A stretch of 64,000 bases of DNA from Bradyrhizobium sp. RP6 (GTDB taxonomy: Bacteria > Pseudomonadota > Alphaproteobacteria > Rhizobiales > Xanthobacteraceae). How positions within the stretch are numbered: position 1 is the first letter of the stretch; each line of letters starts with the position of its first letter. Below, piece by piece: positions 1-8,316 of this stretch. A program made the translations under genes and the position numbers. Below the pieces are notes generated by a model. That model was given only the letters and a program-made list of their open reading frames with translations, had not been told where the DNA came from and did not search any database. The stretch is taken from contig NZ_RQIT01000008.1 of assembly GCF_003837805.1 (NCBI RefSeq), forward strand, positions 186,001-250,000. Direction: 5' to 3'.

Positions 1-133
1 CGTCGCACCGCACATCCAGACCGAGATCGGTTATCTCAACAAGACCGAGATCGGTCGGCAATGGATCGCCAACCTCTACAGCAACGTGTTCCGCGCCGAA
101 CGCGATATCTCGCTGTCCGGTCCGCAGAGATAG
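1..133 (+). CDS. 3' end of an unidentified gene
   Basis: Reading frame 2 is open from the left edge to a TAG at 131-133 and gives 43 residues ending in the polar tail SLSGPQR. The fragment is mixed hydrophilic and aromatic, with no membrane segment or recognisable motif. The next gene starts 36 bases later on the same strand, so the two could be cotranscribed. The fragment is too short for me to assign a family. The call rests on the stop position and plausible residue composition. Confidence 0.45.
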   Translation, partial: VAPHIQTEIGYLNKTEIGRQWIANLYSNVFRAERDISLSGPQR

Positions 134-169
134 GCCGGGCTACGATCGCGATCACTCCGCGAGACATGC

Positions 170-1066
170 ATGCAACAGAAAACCATCGCCACCGACGTCC
201 TCGACATCGCCTACCGCGAGTACGGCGTGTCGGACGGCTGGCCCTGCATCCTCGGGCACGGCTTTCCCTATGACGTGAACGCCTACGCGGACGCCGCGCC
301 GATCATTGCCGAGGCAGGCGCGCGGGTGCTGGTGCCCTGGCTGCGCGGCTACGGCCCGACGCGGTTTCGTTCCGCCGGGACGCTGCGCTCCGGCGAGCAG
401 GCGGCGCTTGGCGCCGATCTTCTTGCCTTCATGGATGCGCTCGGCATCGAGCGCGCCATCGTCGGTGGCTATGACTGGGGCGGGCGCGCGGCTTGCGTTG
501 TCTCGGCGCTCTATCCGGAGCGCGTGATCGGGCTCGTCTCCGGCAATTCCTACAACATCCAGAACATCGCCCGCGCCATGGAGCCGGCCTCGCCGCCGGA
601 GGAGGCGGCGCTCTGGTATCAATATCTCTTCCACAACGAACGCGGCCGCCGCGCGCTGGAGCGCAACCGCCGCGGCTTTGCCCGCCAGCTCTGGACGATG
701 TGGTCGCCGAAATGGGCATTCGACGACGCGACGTTCGAGACGAGCGCTGTGTCCTTCGACAATCCCGATTTCGTCGATGTCGTGATCCACTCCTACCGCC
801 ATCGCTACGCGCTGGTGGCGGGCGACCCCGCCTATGCTGCGATCGAGGCCCGGCTTGCCGCGCAGCCGCCGATCCGCGTCCCGACGATTGCAATCGATGG
901 CGACAGCGACGGCGTCAATCCGGGCACCGCCCACCACGCGCGCAAGTTCGAGGGATTCTTTGAGCGGCGCGTCTTCAAGGATGCAGGCCACAATTTGCCG
1001 CAGGAGCGACCCGCCGAATGGGCCCAGGCCGTGCTCGACATTCGCAACGCCGCCGAGCGCGCCTGA
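170..1066 (+). CDS. Alpha/beta-hydrolase, epoxide-hydrolase-like
   Basis: This is a 298-residue soluble alpha/beta-hydrolase. The oxyanion-region motif HGFP lies near residues 30-33. The nucleophile elbow reads GYDWGG with Asp102 as nucleophile, as in epoxide hydrolases and haloalkane dehalogenases rather than serine esterases. The late motif DAGHNLPQE supplies the catalytic His near residue 274, and IDGDSDG near 240 can supply an acid. No signal peptide is visible, so it should be cytoplasmic. Length is usual for the family. By family knowledge the reaction is hydrolysis of an epoxide or carbon-halogen bond through an Asp ester. The substrate cannot be read from the sequence, and a related hydrolase with another substrate is possible. 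Confidence 0.8.
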   Translation: MQQKTIATDVLDIAYREYGVSDGWPCILGHGFPYDVNAYADAAPIIAEAGARVLVPWLRGYGPTRFRSAGTLRSGEQAALGADLLAFMDALGIERAIVGGYDWGGRAACVVSALYPERVIGLVSGNSYNIQNIARAMEPASPPEEAALWYQYLFHNERGRRALERNRRGFARQLWTMWSPKWAFDDATFETSAVSFDNPDFVDVVIHSYRHRYALVAGDPAYAAIEARLAAQPPIRVPTIAIDGDSDGVNPGTAHHARKFEGFFERRVFKDAGHNLPQERPAEWAQAVLDIRNAAERA

Positions 1067-1106
1067 TCATTGCGGGACACAGCAGACGGATTCGCCGCAT
1101 TCGATC

Positions 1107-1120
1107 TTGATTTGCGTCAA
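1107..1120 (+). promoter_or_regulatory. FixK/FNR-type box upstream of the HdeD-family gene
   Basis: The sequence TTGATTTGCGTCAA fits the FixK2 consensus TTGA/C-N6-T/GCAA, with both half-sites intact. Its centre lies about 105 bases upstream of the ATG at 1219. The reverse complement of the identical 14-mer occurs at 5922-5935 at a similar distance from another start codon. Oxygen-responsive activation of the downstream gene is inferred. Confidence 0.6.
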
Positions 1121-1218
1121 TGTTGCTGCCGGTGAGGAGTGTTCTGCTGGCTGTCGTCCCGGTCCGGATGGTGCTATCTTGAATTGTGCCTCCGGGCTTT
1201 GCAAGAGGAGTGGCGGCC

Positions 1219-1794
1219 ATGACGAGTGCTTCGGATACGTCTCACCATGCGAGCCTCGGCTCGGGTATCGCCGCGCTGCACGCCAAATGGGGCTGGATCG
1301 TCGCGCTCGGCGTCGTCTATCTGATCGCCGGCTTCGTCGCGCTCGGCAGCGTCGTGATGGCGACGGTGGCGAGCGTGATCGTGGTTGGCGCGATGATGAT
1401 CGTGGCCGGTGTCGCCGAGGTGATCGGCGCATTCCAGGTGAAGAGCTGGGGCAAATTCCTGATCTGGGCGCTGCTCGGCGTGCTCTATATCGTTGCCGGC
1501 TTCCTGACCTTCGAGAATCCGCTGTTCGCGGCAGTCCTGCTGACGCTGTTTTTGGGGGCATCGCTGATCGCCTCGGGCGCCGTCAGGCTGTTTCTCGCCT
1601 TCAGCATGAAACGCGAGAGCCCGTGGGTGTGGGTTGCGCTCTCCGGCGCGATCACGTTGCTGCTCGGCCTGCTCATCGTGGCGCGCTGGCCGGTGAACAG
1701 CGTCTACATCCTCGGCCTGTTTCTCGGTATCGACCTGATCATGGCTGGTGCCGGCTGGATCAGCCTCGGCCTTGGCTTGAAGCGACGCGGCTAG
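1219..1794 (+). CDS. HdeD family (DUF308) membrane protein
   Basis: The protein has 191 residues and consists almost entirely of hydrophobic segments. About six membrane helices can be drawn, beginning with WIVALGVVYLIAGFVALGSV, in the short repeated pattern of the HdeD/DUF308 family. E. coli HdeD is linked to acid resistance, but the biochemical role of the family is unclear. The ATG at 1219 was chosen because AGAGGAG precedes it at good spacing. An in-frame start at 1186 would add 11 residues without support. A FixK-type box upstream suggests induction under low oxygen. The gene stands alone between unrelated genes. Confidence 0.82.
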   Translation: MTSASDTSHHASLGSGIAALHAKWGWIVALGVVYLIAGFVALGSVVMATVASVIVVGAMMIVAGVAEVIGAFQVKSWGKFLIWALLGVLYIVAGFLTFENPLFAAVLLTLFLGASLIASGAVRLFLAFSMKRESPWVWVALSGAITLLLGLLIVARWPVNSVYILGLFLGIDLIMAGAGWISLGLGLKRRG

Positions 1795-1972
1795 GCGCAG
1801 GTCTCTCATCGCCTCCGATGGAGGTGAAGCGCAGACTCATATGCTGAGCCGACCCCGAGCCATCAGCAACTCGACGCAAGACCGTGTTGTGGAACTCCGC
1901 TGATCTGACGCGCTGACGAAAAGCAGCACGCCGCGTGACTGCCTCGCGCGGCGATAATCAGTGGGAGAAACC

Positions 1973-3184
1973 ATGAAAGCCGCTTTGGTCCTGGCCGCAG
2001 CGCTGGCTGCCGCCTGCGTTTCCGCCCCTGTCTCCGCGCAGAAATCCTACGGTCCTGGCGTCAGCGACACCGAGATCAAGATCGGCAACACCATGCCCTA
2101 TAGCGGCCCGGCCTCGCCGCTCAGCATCACCGGCCGGGTGATCTCCGCCTATTTCGACGAGATCAACGAGAAAGGCGGCGTCAACGGCCGCAAGCTCAAT
2201 CTGATCTCGCTGGACGACGCCTTCTCTCCGCCGAAGACCATGGAGGCGGCACGGCGCCTCGTCGAGGGTGAAGGCGTCGCCTTCATCTTCGCGACCATGG
2301 GCACCGCGCCAAGCTCGGCCATCGCGAAGTATCTCAACGGCAACAAGGTGCCGCAGCTTTTCTTGATCAGCTCGGCGTCGAAGTGGAACGATCCCGCCAA
2401 CATGCCCTGGTCGATGGCGCTGCCCTGGGCGCCGAACTACACCAGCGAGGCCGCGATCGACGTCGCCTATGCCCGCGCCAAGAACCCGAATGCGCGCTTC
2501 GCGGTGCTCTATCAGAACGACGATGCCGGCAAGGAATATCTGCGCGGCGTCAAGGAGGCGCTCGGCGCCGACGCCGACAAGGCGATCGCGATGGCCTCGA
2601 GCTTCGAGGTCGCCGACCCCACCGTCGATTCGCAGGTGCTGACGCTGGCCAATACCAAGGCCGACGTCTTCCTGATCTATTCGGTGACGCCGCGCGCCTG
2701 CGCGCAGGCGATCCGAAAAGCTCATGAGGTCGGCTGGCAGCCGACGCGCTTTATCGCGAGCGGCTGCGCCAACAAGGCCACGGTGATGGTGCCGGCCGGG
2801 CTCGACGCCGGCAAGGGCGTGCTCTCGCTCGGCTCGCTCAAGCCGTTCGTCGCCGAGCCGAAGAACGATCCGGCGATGACGGCCTATATCGATTTCATGA
2901 AGCGGCGCCTGCCCAACGCCGACGTCAACAACGTCGCCGGGCTCTACGGCTACACCGTCGCCGAGGCGCTGGTGGTGCTGCTGAGGCAGTGCAAGGACAA
3001 CCTGACGCGCGAGAACATCATGGCGCAGGCCGCCAACCTGAAGAACGTGCCGCTGTCGCTGCTGATGCCCGGCATCACCCTCAACACCACGCCGCAGGAC
3101 TTCCGCCCGATCAAGGACGGCTACATGCTCCAGTTCGACGGCAACGATTGGGTCGTGGCGAGCGAGCTCCTGCGCGGGACGTGA
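1973..3184 (+). CDS. Branched-chain amino-acid-type ABC substrate-binding protein
   Basis: This 403-residue exported protein starts with a clear Sec signal (MKAALVLAAALAAACVSAPVSAQ). The mature part begins YGPGVSDTEIKIGNTMPYSGP, the hallmark of type I periplasmic binding proteins of the LivK/HAAT class (Peripla_BP_6). GGVNGRKLNLISLDD and FAVLYQNDDAGKEYLRGVK further support the fold. The ATG at 1973 has GGGAGA eight bases upstream. No permease or ATPase gene is adjacent, so it must work with components encoded elsewhere or act as an orphan receptor. The ligand is unknown. Its neighbour is an acyl-CoA dehydrogenase, and Bradyrhizobium proteins of this group often bind aromatic or carboxylic acids, which is inference here. 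Confidence 0.88.
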   Translation: MKAALVLAAALAAACVSAPVSAQKSYGPGVSDTEIKIGNTMPYSGPASPLSITGRVISAYFDEINEKGGVNGRKLNLISLDDAFSPPKTMEAARRLVEGEGVAFIFATMGTAPSSAIAKYLNGNKVPQLFLISSASKWNDPANMPWSMALPWAPNYTSEAAIDVAYARAKNPNARFAVLYQNDDAGKEYLRGVKEALGADADKAIAMASSFEVADPTVDSQVLTLANTKADVFLIYSVTPRACAQAIRKAHEVGWQPTRFIASGCANKATVMVPAGLDAGKGVLSLGSLKPFVAEPKNDPAMTAYIDFMKRRLPNADVNNVAGLYGYTVAEALVVLLRQCKDNLTRENIMAQAANLKNVPLSLLMPGITLNTTPQDFRPIKDGYMLQFDGNDWVVASELLRGT

Positions 3185-3207
3185 TGGGTGGGCCGCAGAG
3201 ACGGTGT

Positions 3208-3401
3208 ACCCTCTTCCCTTGTGGGAGAGGGTGGATGCGCGAAGCGCAGCCGGGTGAGCGGCATGGCTCCGCCAGTCGTCTCTGCATTTGAACGCTCGGA
3301 GACAACCCTCATCCGGCGCCATAGCCGAAGCTTTGCTTCGGCGTTCTTAGGAACGGCTGCCGAAGGCAGCCTATGCCACCTTCTCCCAAAGGGGAGAAGG
3401 G
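3208..3401. repeat. Intergenic palindromic repeat element
   Basis: The gap between two genes is filled by short inverted repeats. The hairpin ACCCTCTTCCC/GGGAGAGGGT lies at about 3208-3232 and CCTTCTCCC/GGGGAGAAGG at 3379-3400, with CCGAAGC/GCTTCGG-type stems between them. The CTCTCCC-rich arms resemble those of the element at 44030-44140 inside dnaE2. The hairpins may act as a transcription attenuator after the binding-protein gene. Confidence 0.65.
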
Positions 3402-3415
3402 AACAGGAGCCCACG

Positions 3416-4630
3416 ATGGACTTTCAACACTCTCCCCGTTCGCTCGAGTTGCAGGACCGCGTCCGCCAGTTCATGCGGACGCATGTCGAGCCGGTCGAGG
3501 AGCTCTATTACGAGCAGGTCAAGCCGGAAGCATCGCGCTACAAGACGCCGCCAGTCTTGCAGGATCTGAAGCGGCTGGCGCGGGAGCAGGGGCTCTGGAA
3601 TCTGTTTCTATCCGGCGAGCACGGACCGGGGCTCACCAACCTCGAATATGCGCCCGTGAAGGAGATCATGGGCCGCATCCTCTGGGCGCCCGAGGTGTTC
3701 AATTGCTCGGCGCCCGATGTCGGCAACATGGAGGTGCTGGCGAACTACGGCACGCCAGCGCAGCAGGAGCGCTGGCTGAAGCCGCTGCTGGAAGGGCGCA
3801 TCCGCTCCGGCTTCTCGATGACGGAGCCCCAGGTCGCCTCCAGCGACGCCACCAACATCCAGTGCGAGATCCGCCGCGACGGCGGCGACTACGTCGTCAA
3901 CGGCCGCAAATGGTTCACGTCAGGCGCGATGAACGAAGATTGCGAGATCCTGATCGTGATGGGCAAGACCGCGCCGGATCATCCCGACCGCCATCGCCAG
4001 CAATCCATGATCCTGGTGCCCCGAAATACGCCCGGCGTGCGCATCGTCCGCGACATGCTCACTTACGGCTATGACGATGCGCCGGTCGGCCACCCCGAGA
4101 TCGTCTACGAGAACGTCCGCGTGCCCGCGGAGAACATTTTGCTCGGCGAAGGCCGCGGCTTCGAGATCGCGCAAGGCCGGCTCGGCCCCGGCCGCATCCA
4201 CCACTGCATGCGGCTGATCGGCTGTGCCCAGCGCGCGCTGGAATTGATGTGTCGGCGCGTGGTCTCGCGCACGGCTTTCGGCAAGCCGCTCGCCGAGCAG
4301 GGCTCGGTGCGCGAGGACATCGCGCACTCCTTCTGCGAGATCGCGCAAGCGCGCCTATTGACGCTGCAGGCCGCCGACAGGATGGACCGCGACGGCAACA
4401 AGGCTGCGCGCGACCTGATCGCCGCCGCCAAGATCGTGGTCCCCAGCATGGCCGCCCGCGTCATCGACCGTGCCATCCAGATCCACGGCGCCGCCGGCGT
4501 CTCGCAGGATACGTTCCTCGCGCGTGCCTACGTCTACGCCCGCTTCATCCGCATCGGCGATGGGCCGGATCAGGTGCATCTGGCTGCGGTGGGCAAGGAG
4601 CTGATCCGGCGGGGCGGGGTGATGGGGTAG
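3416..4630 (+). CDS. Acyl-CoA dehydrogenase
   Basis: A 404-residue flavoprotein of the acyl-CoA dehydrogenase fold. The N-terminal helical domain carries LANYGTPAQQERWLKPLLEGRIRSGFSMTEP, the central beta-barrel reads DYVVNGRKWFTSGA, and the C-terminal domain contains FGKPLAEQ, IQIHGAAGVSQD and IGDGPDQVH. The last pattern resembles the ACAD10/11-like branch more than short-chain dehydrogenases. It would oxidise an acyl-CoA to the enoyl-CoA using FAD and pass electrons to ETF. The ATG at 3416 follows ACAGGAGC. The reading frame continues upstream to 3188 through the palindromic repeat, but that part is not gene-like and was excluded. The chain length of the substrate cannot be inferred. Confidence 0.9.
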   Translation: MDFQHSPRSLELQDRVRQFMRTHVEPVEELYYEQVKPEASRYKTPPVLQDLKRLAREQGLWNLFLSGEHGPGLTNLEYAPVKEIMGRILWAPEVFNCSAPDVGNMEVLANYGTPAQQERWLKPLLEGRIRSGFSMTEPQVASSDATNIQCEIRRDGGDYVVNGRKWFTSGAMNEDCEILIVMGKTAPDHPDRHRQQSMILVPRNTPGVRIVRDMLTYGYDDAPVGHPEIVYENVRVPAENILLGEGRGFEIAQGRLGPGRIHHCMRLIGCAQRALELMCRRVVSRTAFGKPLAEQGSVREDIAHSFCEIAQARLLTLQAADRMDRDGNKAARDLIAAAKIVVPSMAARVIDRAIQIHGAAGVSQDTFLARAYVYARFIRIGDGPDQVHLAAVGKELIRRGGVMG

Positions 4631-5067
4631 TGGTGCTGTGCGCCGCGCCACGCACCCTCGATGCGGGCCAGAGCATTGTCCGCTTTCTGCTCAGGAGCTG
4701 CGCCGTCACCACTTGGCGCAACAGAGCCGTTCAAATGCGGAAAGCCTCATCTGATTGCGGGATAGGCGCGCGAGGGCGCCTGGCGACGATGGCCCCGCAA
4801 TCCATCGGGTTTTACGATGGGATGCTGTCGACATGTTTCGCTGCGTCGTACCCTTCTCGGGCGATCTGTGGGCAGCTCACGAACGAGCATGAATCCGGCT
4901 CCAATGGCAGGCTTCGAGAACGCCGAACGCACATCATTCGCTTGGCGCTTTGATGCTGCGGGGCAGGGGCAACGCACGCGCCACCGGCACGATGCGATGT
5001 CAGTATTCTGAAATGGGCAGCGGAGAACCGCGACCAAGTTAAGTCCACCCGGCGGTCCATTCATGCC
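4631..5067. other. Gene-free stretch
   Basis: This stretch lies between the acyl-CoA dehydrogenase stop and the convergent end of a small leftward gene. Several open frames cross it (for example 4747-5064 on the minus strand), but they have arginine- and cysteine-rich, shadow-like compositions and no credible ribosome-binding site. I see no hairpin, repeat or promoter strong enough to name. Confidence 0.5.
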
Positions 5068-5418
5068 TTACCGGCGACGGCGGACAGGGGGCGCCGCAGG
5101 TAAGTCCCGCTGCCAAATCGTCCCATTGTCAAATTGGATCAGCATTCCATCCGGTGAATAGACTGCGCTTTGATCGAACGCATCGACCCAGATCCGGTTG
5201 GCCGGCGAATACCAATCGGGCCAAGCACGAGATGGCAAACCGGCTTCAGTCAACAGATTGAGTTCGGGCCCATTCTGGGTGACATAGGCCGGCAGGTCCC
5301 CCCGGCACATCTGAATGCATCTGTAGACTCCGGTGAGGTTGATCGACTGAGCCGAAGCGCCCGAGGCGACGATCGCCGCGACCGCACCAGCAATGAGAGA
5401 CAGCTTCCTGTTGGCCAT
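5068..5418 (-). CDS. Small secreted protein of unknown function
   Basis: A 116-residue protein with a Sec signal ending GASAQ near residue 24. The mature part has one close cysteine pair (YRCIQMCRG) followed by a hydrophilic region rich in Trp and Tyr (WPDWYSPANRIWVDAF, YSPDGMLIQFDNGTIWQRD) and a basic tail RRRR. AGGAG precedes the ATG at 5418. The upstream gene ends 24 bases before it, so the two form a small operon. The composition resembles conserved small periplasmic proteins of Bradyrhizobium, but I know no function. The Cys-x3-Cys pair could form a disulfide or bind a metal. Confidence 0.7.
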   Translation of the reverse strand: MANRKLSLIAGAVAAIVASGASAQSINLTGVYRCIQMCRGDLPAYVTQNGPELNLLTEAGLPSRAWPDWYSPANRIWVDAFDQSAVYSPDGMLIQFDNGTIWQRDLPAAPPVRRRR

Positions 5419-5442
5419 GAACTTGCTCCTGGAAGGGATTTG

Positions 5443-5814
5443 CTACTGCTTGTTTCGATTCTTGCTGCCCCCTCTGAGGGGTGAGGCCGGCGCCACCGCA
5501 CTTGCCGTGTCCGTCATCTGAATGCAGGTGAGCAGATCGACATAGCTTTGGATTCCGCCGGTGGTCGCTTCACCCTCGCACGCGTCGCGAAGAGCGGGCT
5601 TGACGGTCAACCAGACTGTAGCCAGTTGCTCTTGCGCCGCGGTCTCGTCACGCATGCAATCTGAAAAGCTCTGCGGCAGCGCGAGCCCCATCGCCTTGTC
5701 GGTTTCGGAGGTGGCCTTGCAGAGCGCTTCTACCCGCAGCTCGGGAAGGCGATCGGATACCGGCACGAACGAGTGGCTTCCGAGCATCGCGAATGAGAAC
5801 ACGATCGCCTTCAT
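5443..5814 (-). CDS. Small four-cysteine protein of unknown function
   Basis: The protein has 123 residues with a hydrophobic start and four cysteines spread through it (within EALCKAT, SDCMRDE, DACEGE and LTCIQM). The pattern CMRDE...AQEQLATVW...CEGE...SYVDLLTCIQM matches a type of small exported protein common in rhizobia. No reaction is known to me. AAGGAGAG lies just upstream of the ATG. A FixK-type box 108 bases upstream and tight coupling to the next secreted protein suggest induction in low oxygen. The N-terminus is weakly hydrophobic for a signal peptide, so export is likely but not certain. Confidence 0.68.
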   Translation of the reverse strand: MKAIVFSFAMLGSHSFVPVSDRLPELRVEALCKATSETDKAMGLALPQSFSDCMRDETAAQEQLATVWLTVKPALRDACEGEATTGGIQSYVDLLTCIQMTDTASAVAPASPLRGGSKNRNKQ

Positions 5815-6341
5815 CTATCTCTCCTTCCGCAGCAATGACAAACACGCGCGAGGCTTGAAGGACATGGCAAAACGCCTCAACGAACAGGGGGATAGCCAGC
5901 CACACCGTCCAAAACCGTGCGTTGACGCAAATCAAGAGGCTTCGTGGGAATTGCGGCGCGGTTTGCTTGCCGGCCAGGCTGCACGGCAGCATTGAATGAT
6001 TTCAATGATTTGCCATCGATGTCTCATGCGTGGCGCGGGATACGTACGTCGCCTCGACTGTGTCGGTGGCCGAAGAACGGCTGCGAAAAGAAGGCTTGTC
6101 GGGTCCGACGCCGATGCGCGCGAGCTGTTCGCGGAGCCGGCGGTCTCGCGGGGAATGCGGTGCGCCAAGGATGACATTATGCCGGTGTTTTGCCCGACGA
6201 GTCAAACGGGCTTCGTAAAATCAGCAGAGCGTCGGGAGCGCCGCTAATTCCTTGATTTAGTTGCTGCCGCTACTGTGCATGGGGTTGTTTTCGCACTTTT
6301 TGCTCGATCGGCCCCACCGCCGGCTTTGCGGACCGCGTCTG
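5815..6341. other. Regulatory and otherwise gene-free stretch
   Basis: This region separates the start of the four-cysteine gene from the 3' end of the chemoreceptor gene. It holds a FixK-type box at 5922-5935. Short frames at 5944-6247 have no ribosome-binding site and gene-unlike composition. The local base composition is less GC-rich than the flanking genes. Nothing else is supported. Confidence 0.5.
5922..5935 (-). promoter_or_regulatory. FixK/FNR-type box upstream of the four-cysteine protein gene
   Basis: On the minus strand the sequence reads TTGATTTGCGTCAA, identical in all 14 positions to the box at 1107-1120. Its centre is about 114 bases from the ATG at 5814, close to the spacing in the HdeD unit. 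A site at about -40 relative to transcription would leave a leader of 70 to 80 bases. Confidence 0.6.
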
Positions 6342-8081
6342 CTATCCCGCCTTGGCGACGCGGCTGTCTGCCGCGCCGGATCGCAGGTTCTGGAAGAACT
6401 TCTCGAGCTCACGCGACAGCGTGTCCGCCGTCGCCGTCAGGCTGCTCGCCGCCGTCAGCACCGAGGATGCCGCAGTGTCGGTCTCGCCGATGGTGTCGCG
6501 GAGCGAGGTGATGTTGGCCACGAGCGTCTCGTTGCCCTGCGCGGCGCTTTGCGCGTTGGACGAGATCTCGCGCGTGGCGGCGTCCTGCTGGCTCACGGCG
6601 CCGGCGATCGCCGAGGTGACCTCGTTGATCTCGCGGACCGCGCCGCCGATCTCGCGCACGGCGTCGACCGCGTTGCGGGTCGAGGCCTGGATTATCGCGA
6701 CGTTCTCGCTGATCTCGGCGGTGGCCTTGGCGGTCTGGCCCGCGAGCGCCTTCACTTCGTGGGCGACGACGGCGAAGCCGCGGCCGGCATCACCGGCGCG
6801 CGCGGCCTCGATGGTGGCGTTCAGGGCGAGCAGATTGGTCTGCTCGGCGATCGCCTGGATCAGGCTGAGCACGCCGTCGATGCGCTGCGTGGCCGCGGCG
6901 AGGCTCTCGATCTCGGAGATCGACTTCTCGGTGCGCTGGCCGGTCTGCTCGACCGCGCCGGCGCTCTGGCGCACCTGGCGGCCGATCTCCACCACCGAGG
7001 CTGACAGTTCTTCCGCTGCGCCGGCCACCGCCGTGACGTTGTGCGAGGCCTGCTCTGTGGCGTTCGCCGCCGTGCCGGCGCGGCTGTTCGCGTCCGCGGT
7101 GACGCGGGTGATGGTCTGCGCGGTCTCGCGCATCACCGAGGCGTTGTCGCTGAGGCCGCGCATGATCGCGCCGATCGCCTCGCGAAACTGCTCGACGGAC
7201 CGTTCGATGTGGCGGGCACGCTCCTCGCGCGCGGCGGCGTCGTGCGACACTTGCGAGGCGAGGTTGCGGTTGCGGCCCATGGCGTCCTGGAAGACCTGGA
7301 TGGCGCGGGCCAGTGCGCCGATCTCGTCGGCGCGGCCGGAGTGCGGCACCACGACGTTTTCGGCGCCGTCGGCGACCTGCTTGATGGTGGCGGTGATCGA
7401 GGCGAGCGGCCGGGCGATCGAGCGGGCGATGATGACGATGCCGATTGCGACGAGGGCCAGCGCCACGCCGCCAAGGCAGGTCAGCACGAACGACAATTCG
7501 CGATTGGTCTCGGTCTGCTGCGCGATCTGCCTGGCCCGCTCGGCATAGACCTTGGACAGCGCCTCGAGATCCTTGTTGAGCGCCGAGCGAACGGCGCGGT
7601 TGGCGTCGTTGTCACCCCATTCGCGGCCGGCGGCTGCATTGATCTCGACGCCGCGGCGCACCAGCTCTTTGCGGAACTCGACGAACTGCTCGATGCGCTT
7701 CTTGAAGGTGGCAAACTGTTCAGCGTCGTCGGCCTTGACGATCGTCTCCCAACGCTTCACGACGTCGAGGATCTGCGCGTTGAACTTGAGCAGGCCATCG
7801 CCATATTTCTTCACCACGGCCGGCTCGGTCGACATGTAGACGCCGCGCGATTCCATCACGACCGCATAGACCAGCGAGTTCACCCGCTCGACGTTCAGCG
7901 CGGCGGCATTCGCCGTCTCGATCGCGCTGGTCAGGTCGGCGCTGCTGCGGCTGTTGTAGTCGGACAGCATCGCGATCGCGGCCGTGAGCAGCGCCAACAG
8001 CGCGAAGATCGCATAGAGCTTGGCGGCAAGCGTGAAACGGCCTGCCAGCTTGGTGGCATTCCCAGATCGGTCTGATGTCAT
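6342..8081 (-). CDS. Methyl-accepting chemotaxis protein
   Basis: A 579-residue transmembrane chemoreceptor. One membrane helix lies near residues 20-42. A helical periplasmic sensor of about 150 residues (four-helix-bundle type) follows, then a second membrane helix near 198-222, a HAMP linker (SIARPLASITATIKQVADG), and a long coiled-coil signalling domain. The signalling tip carries the conserved hairpin IAEQTNLLALNATIEAARAG. It should control CheA and thereby flagellar rotation. The ligand is not predictable. No che genes are nearby, so it is an orphan receptor. The C-terminus (DSRVAKAG) lacks the NWETF-type CheR tether pentapeptide. Confidence 0.93.
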   Translation of the reverse strand: MTSDRSGNATKLAGRFTLAAKLYAIFALLALLTAAIAMLSDYNSRSSADLTSAIETANAAALNVERVNSLVYAVVMESRGVYMSTEPAVVKKYGDGLLKFNAQILDVVKRWETIVKADDAEQFATFKKRIEQFVEFRKELVRRGVEINAAAGREWGDNDANRAVRSALNKDLEALSKVYAERARQIAQQTETNRELSFVLTCLGGVALALVAIGIVIIARSIARPLASITATIKQVADGAENVVVPHSGRADEIGALARAIQVFQDAMGRNRNLASQVSHDAAAREERARHIERSVEQFREAIGAIMRGLSDNASVMRETAQTITRVTADANSRAGTAANATEQASHNVTAVAGAAEELSASVVEIGRQVRQSAGAVEQTGQRTEKSISEIESLAAATQRIDGVLSLIQAIAEQTNLLALNATIEAARAGDAGRGFAVVAHEVKALAGQTAKATAEISENVAIIQASTRNAVDAVREIGGAVREINEVTSAIAGAVSQQDAATREISSNAQSAAQGNETLVANITSLRDTIGETDTAASSVLTAASSLTATADTLSRELEKFFQNLRSGAADSRVAKAG

Positions 8082-8316
8082 GGTGTGCAGGAGCCCGGAA
8101 TGGCCCGGAGCGGCCGGTGAACAGGGTCGTGTAGAATTGATGCAAAACTTTGCAGGATGAAGGTGGATGTGGCGTTAACGCGCCCGTCGGCTCCCTTCGT
8201 CCTTGGTCGAACGAAAGTAAGATATTTCAGCGTCTTGATCCGAAGGTATAGTTTCAGGACAGTCTTTCAGCATAGTCTTGGGGTCGGCCCTTGGCCGACC
8301 AACTCCGGAGAGGCCC

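Noticed and set aside
4747..5064. A 105-residue minus-strand frame in the gap after the acyl-CoA dehydrogenase
   Set aside because: No ribosome-binding site, cysteine- and arginine-rich random-like composition, and overlapping frames on both strands.
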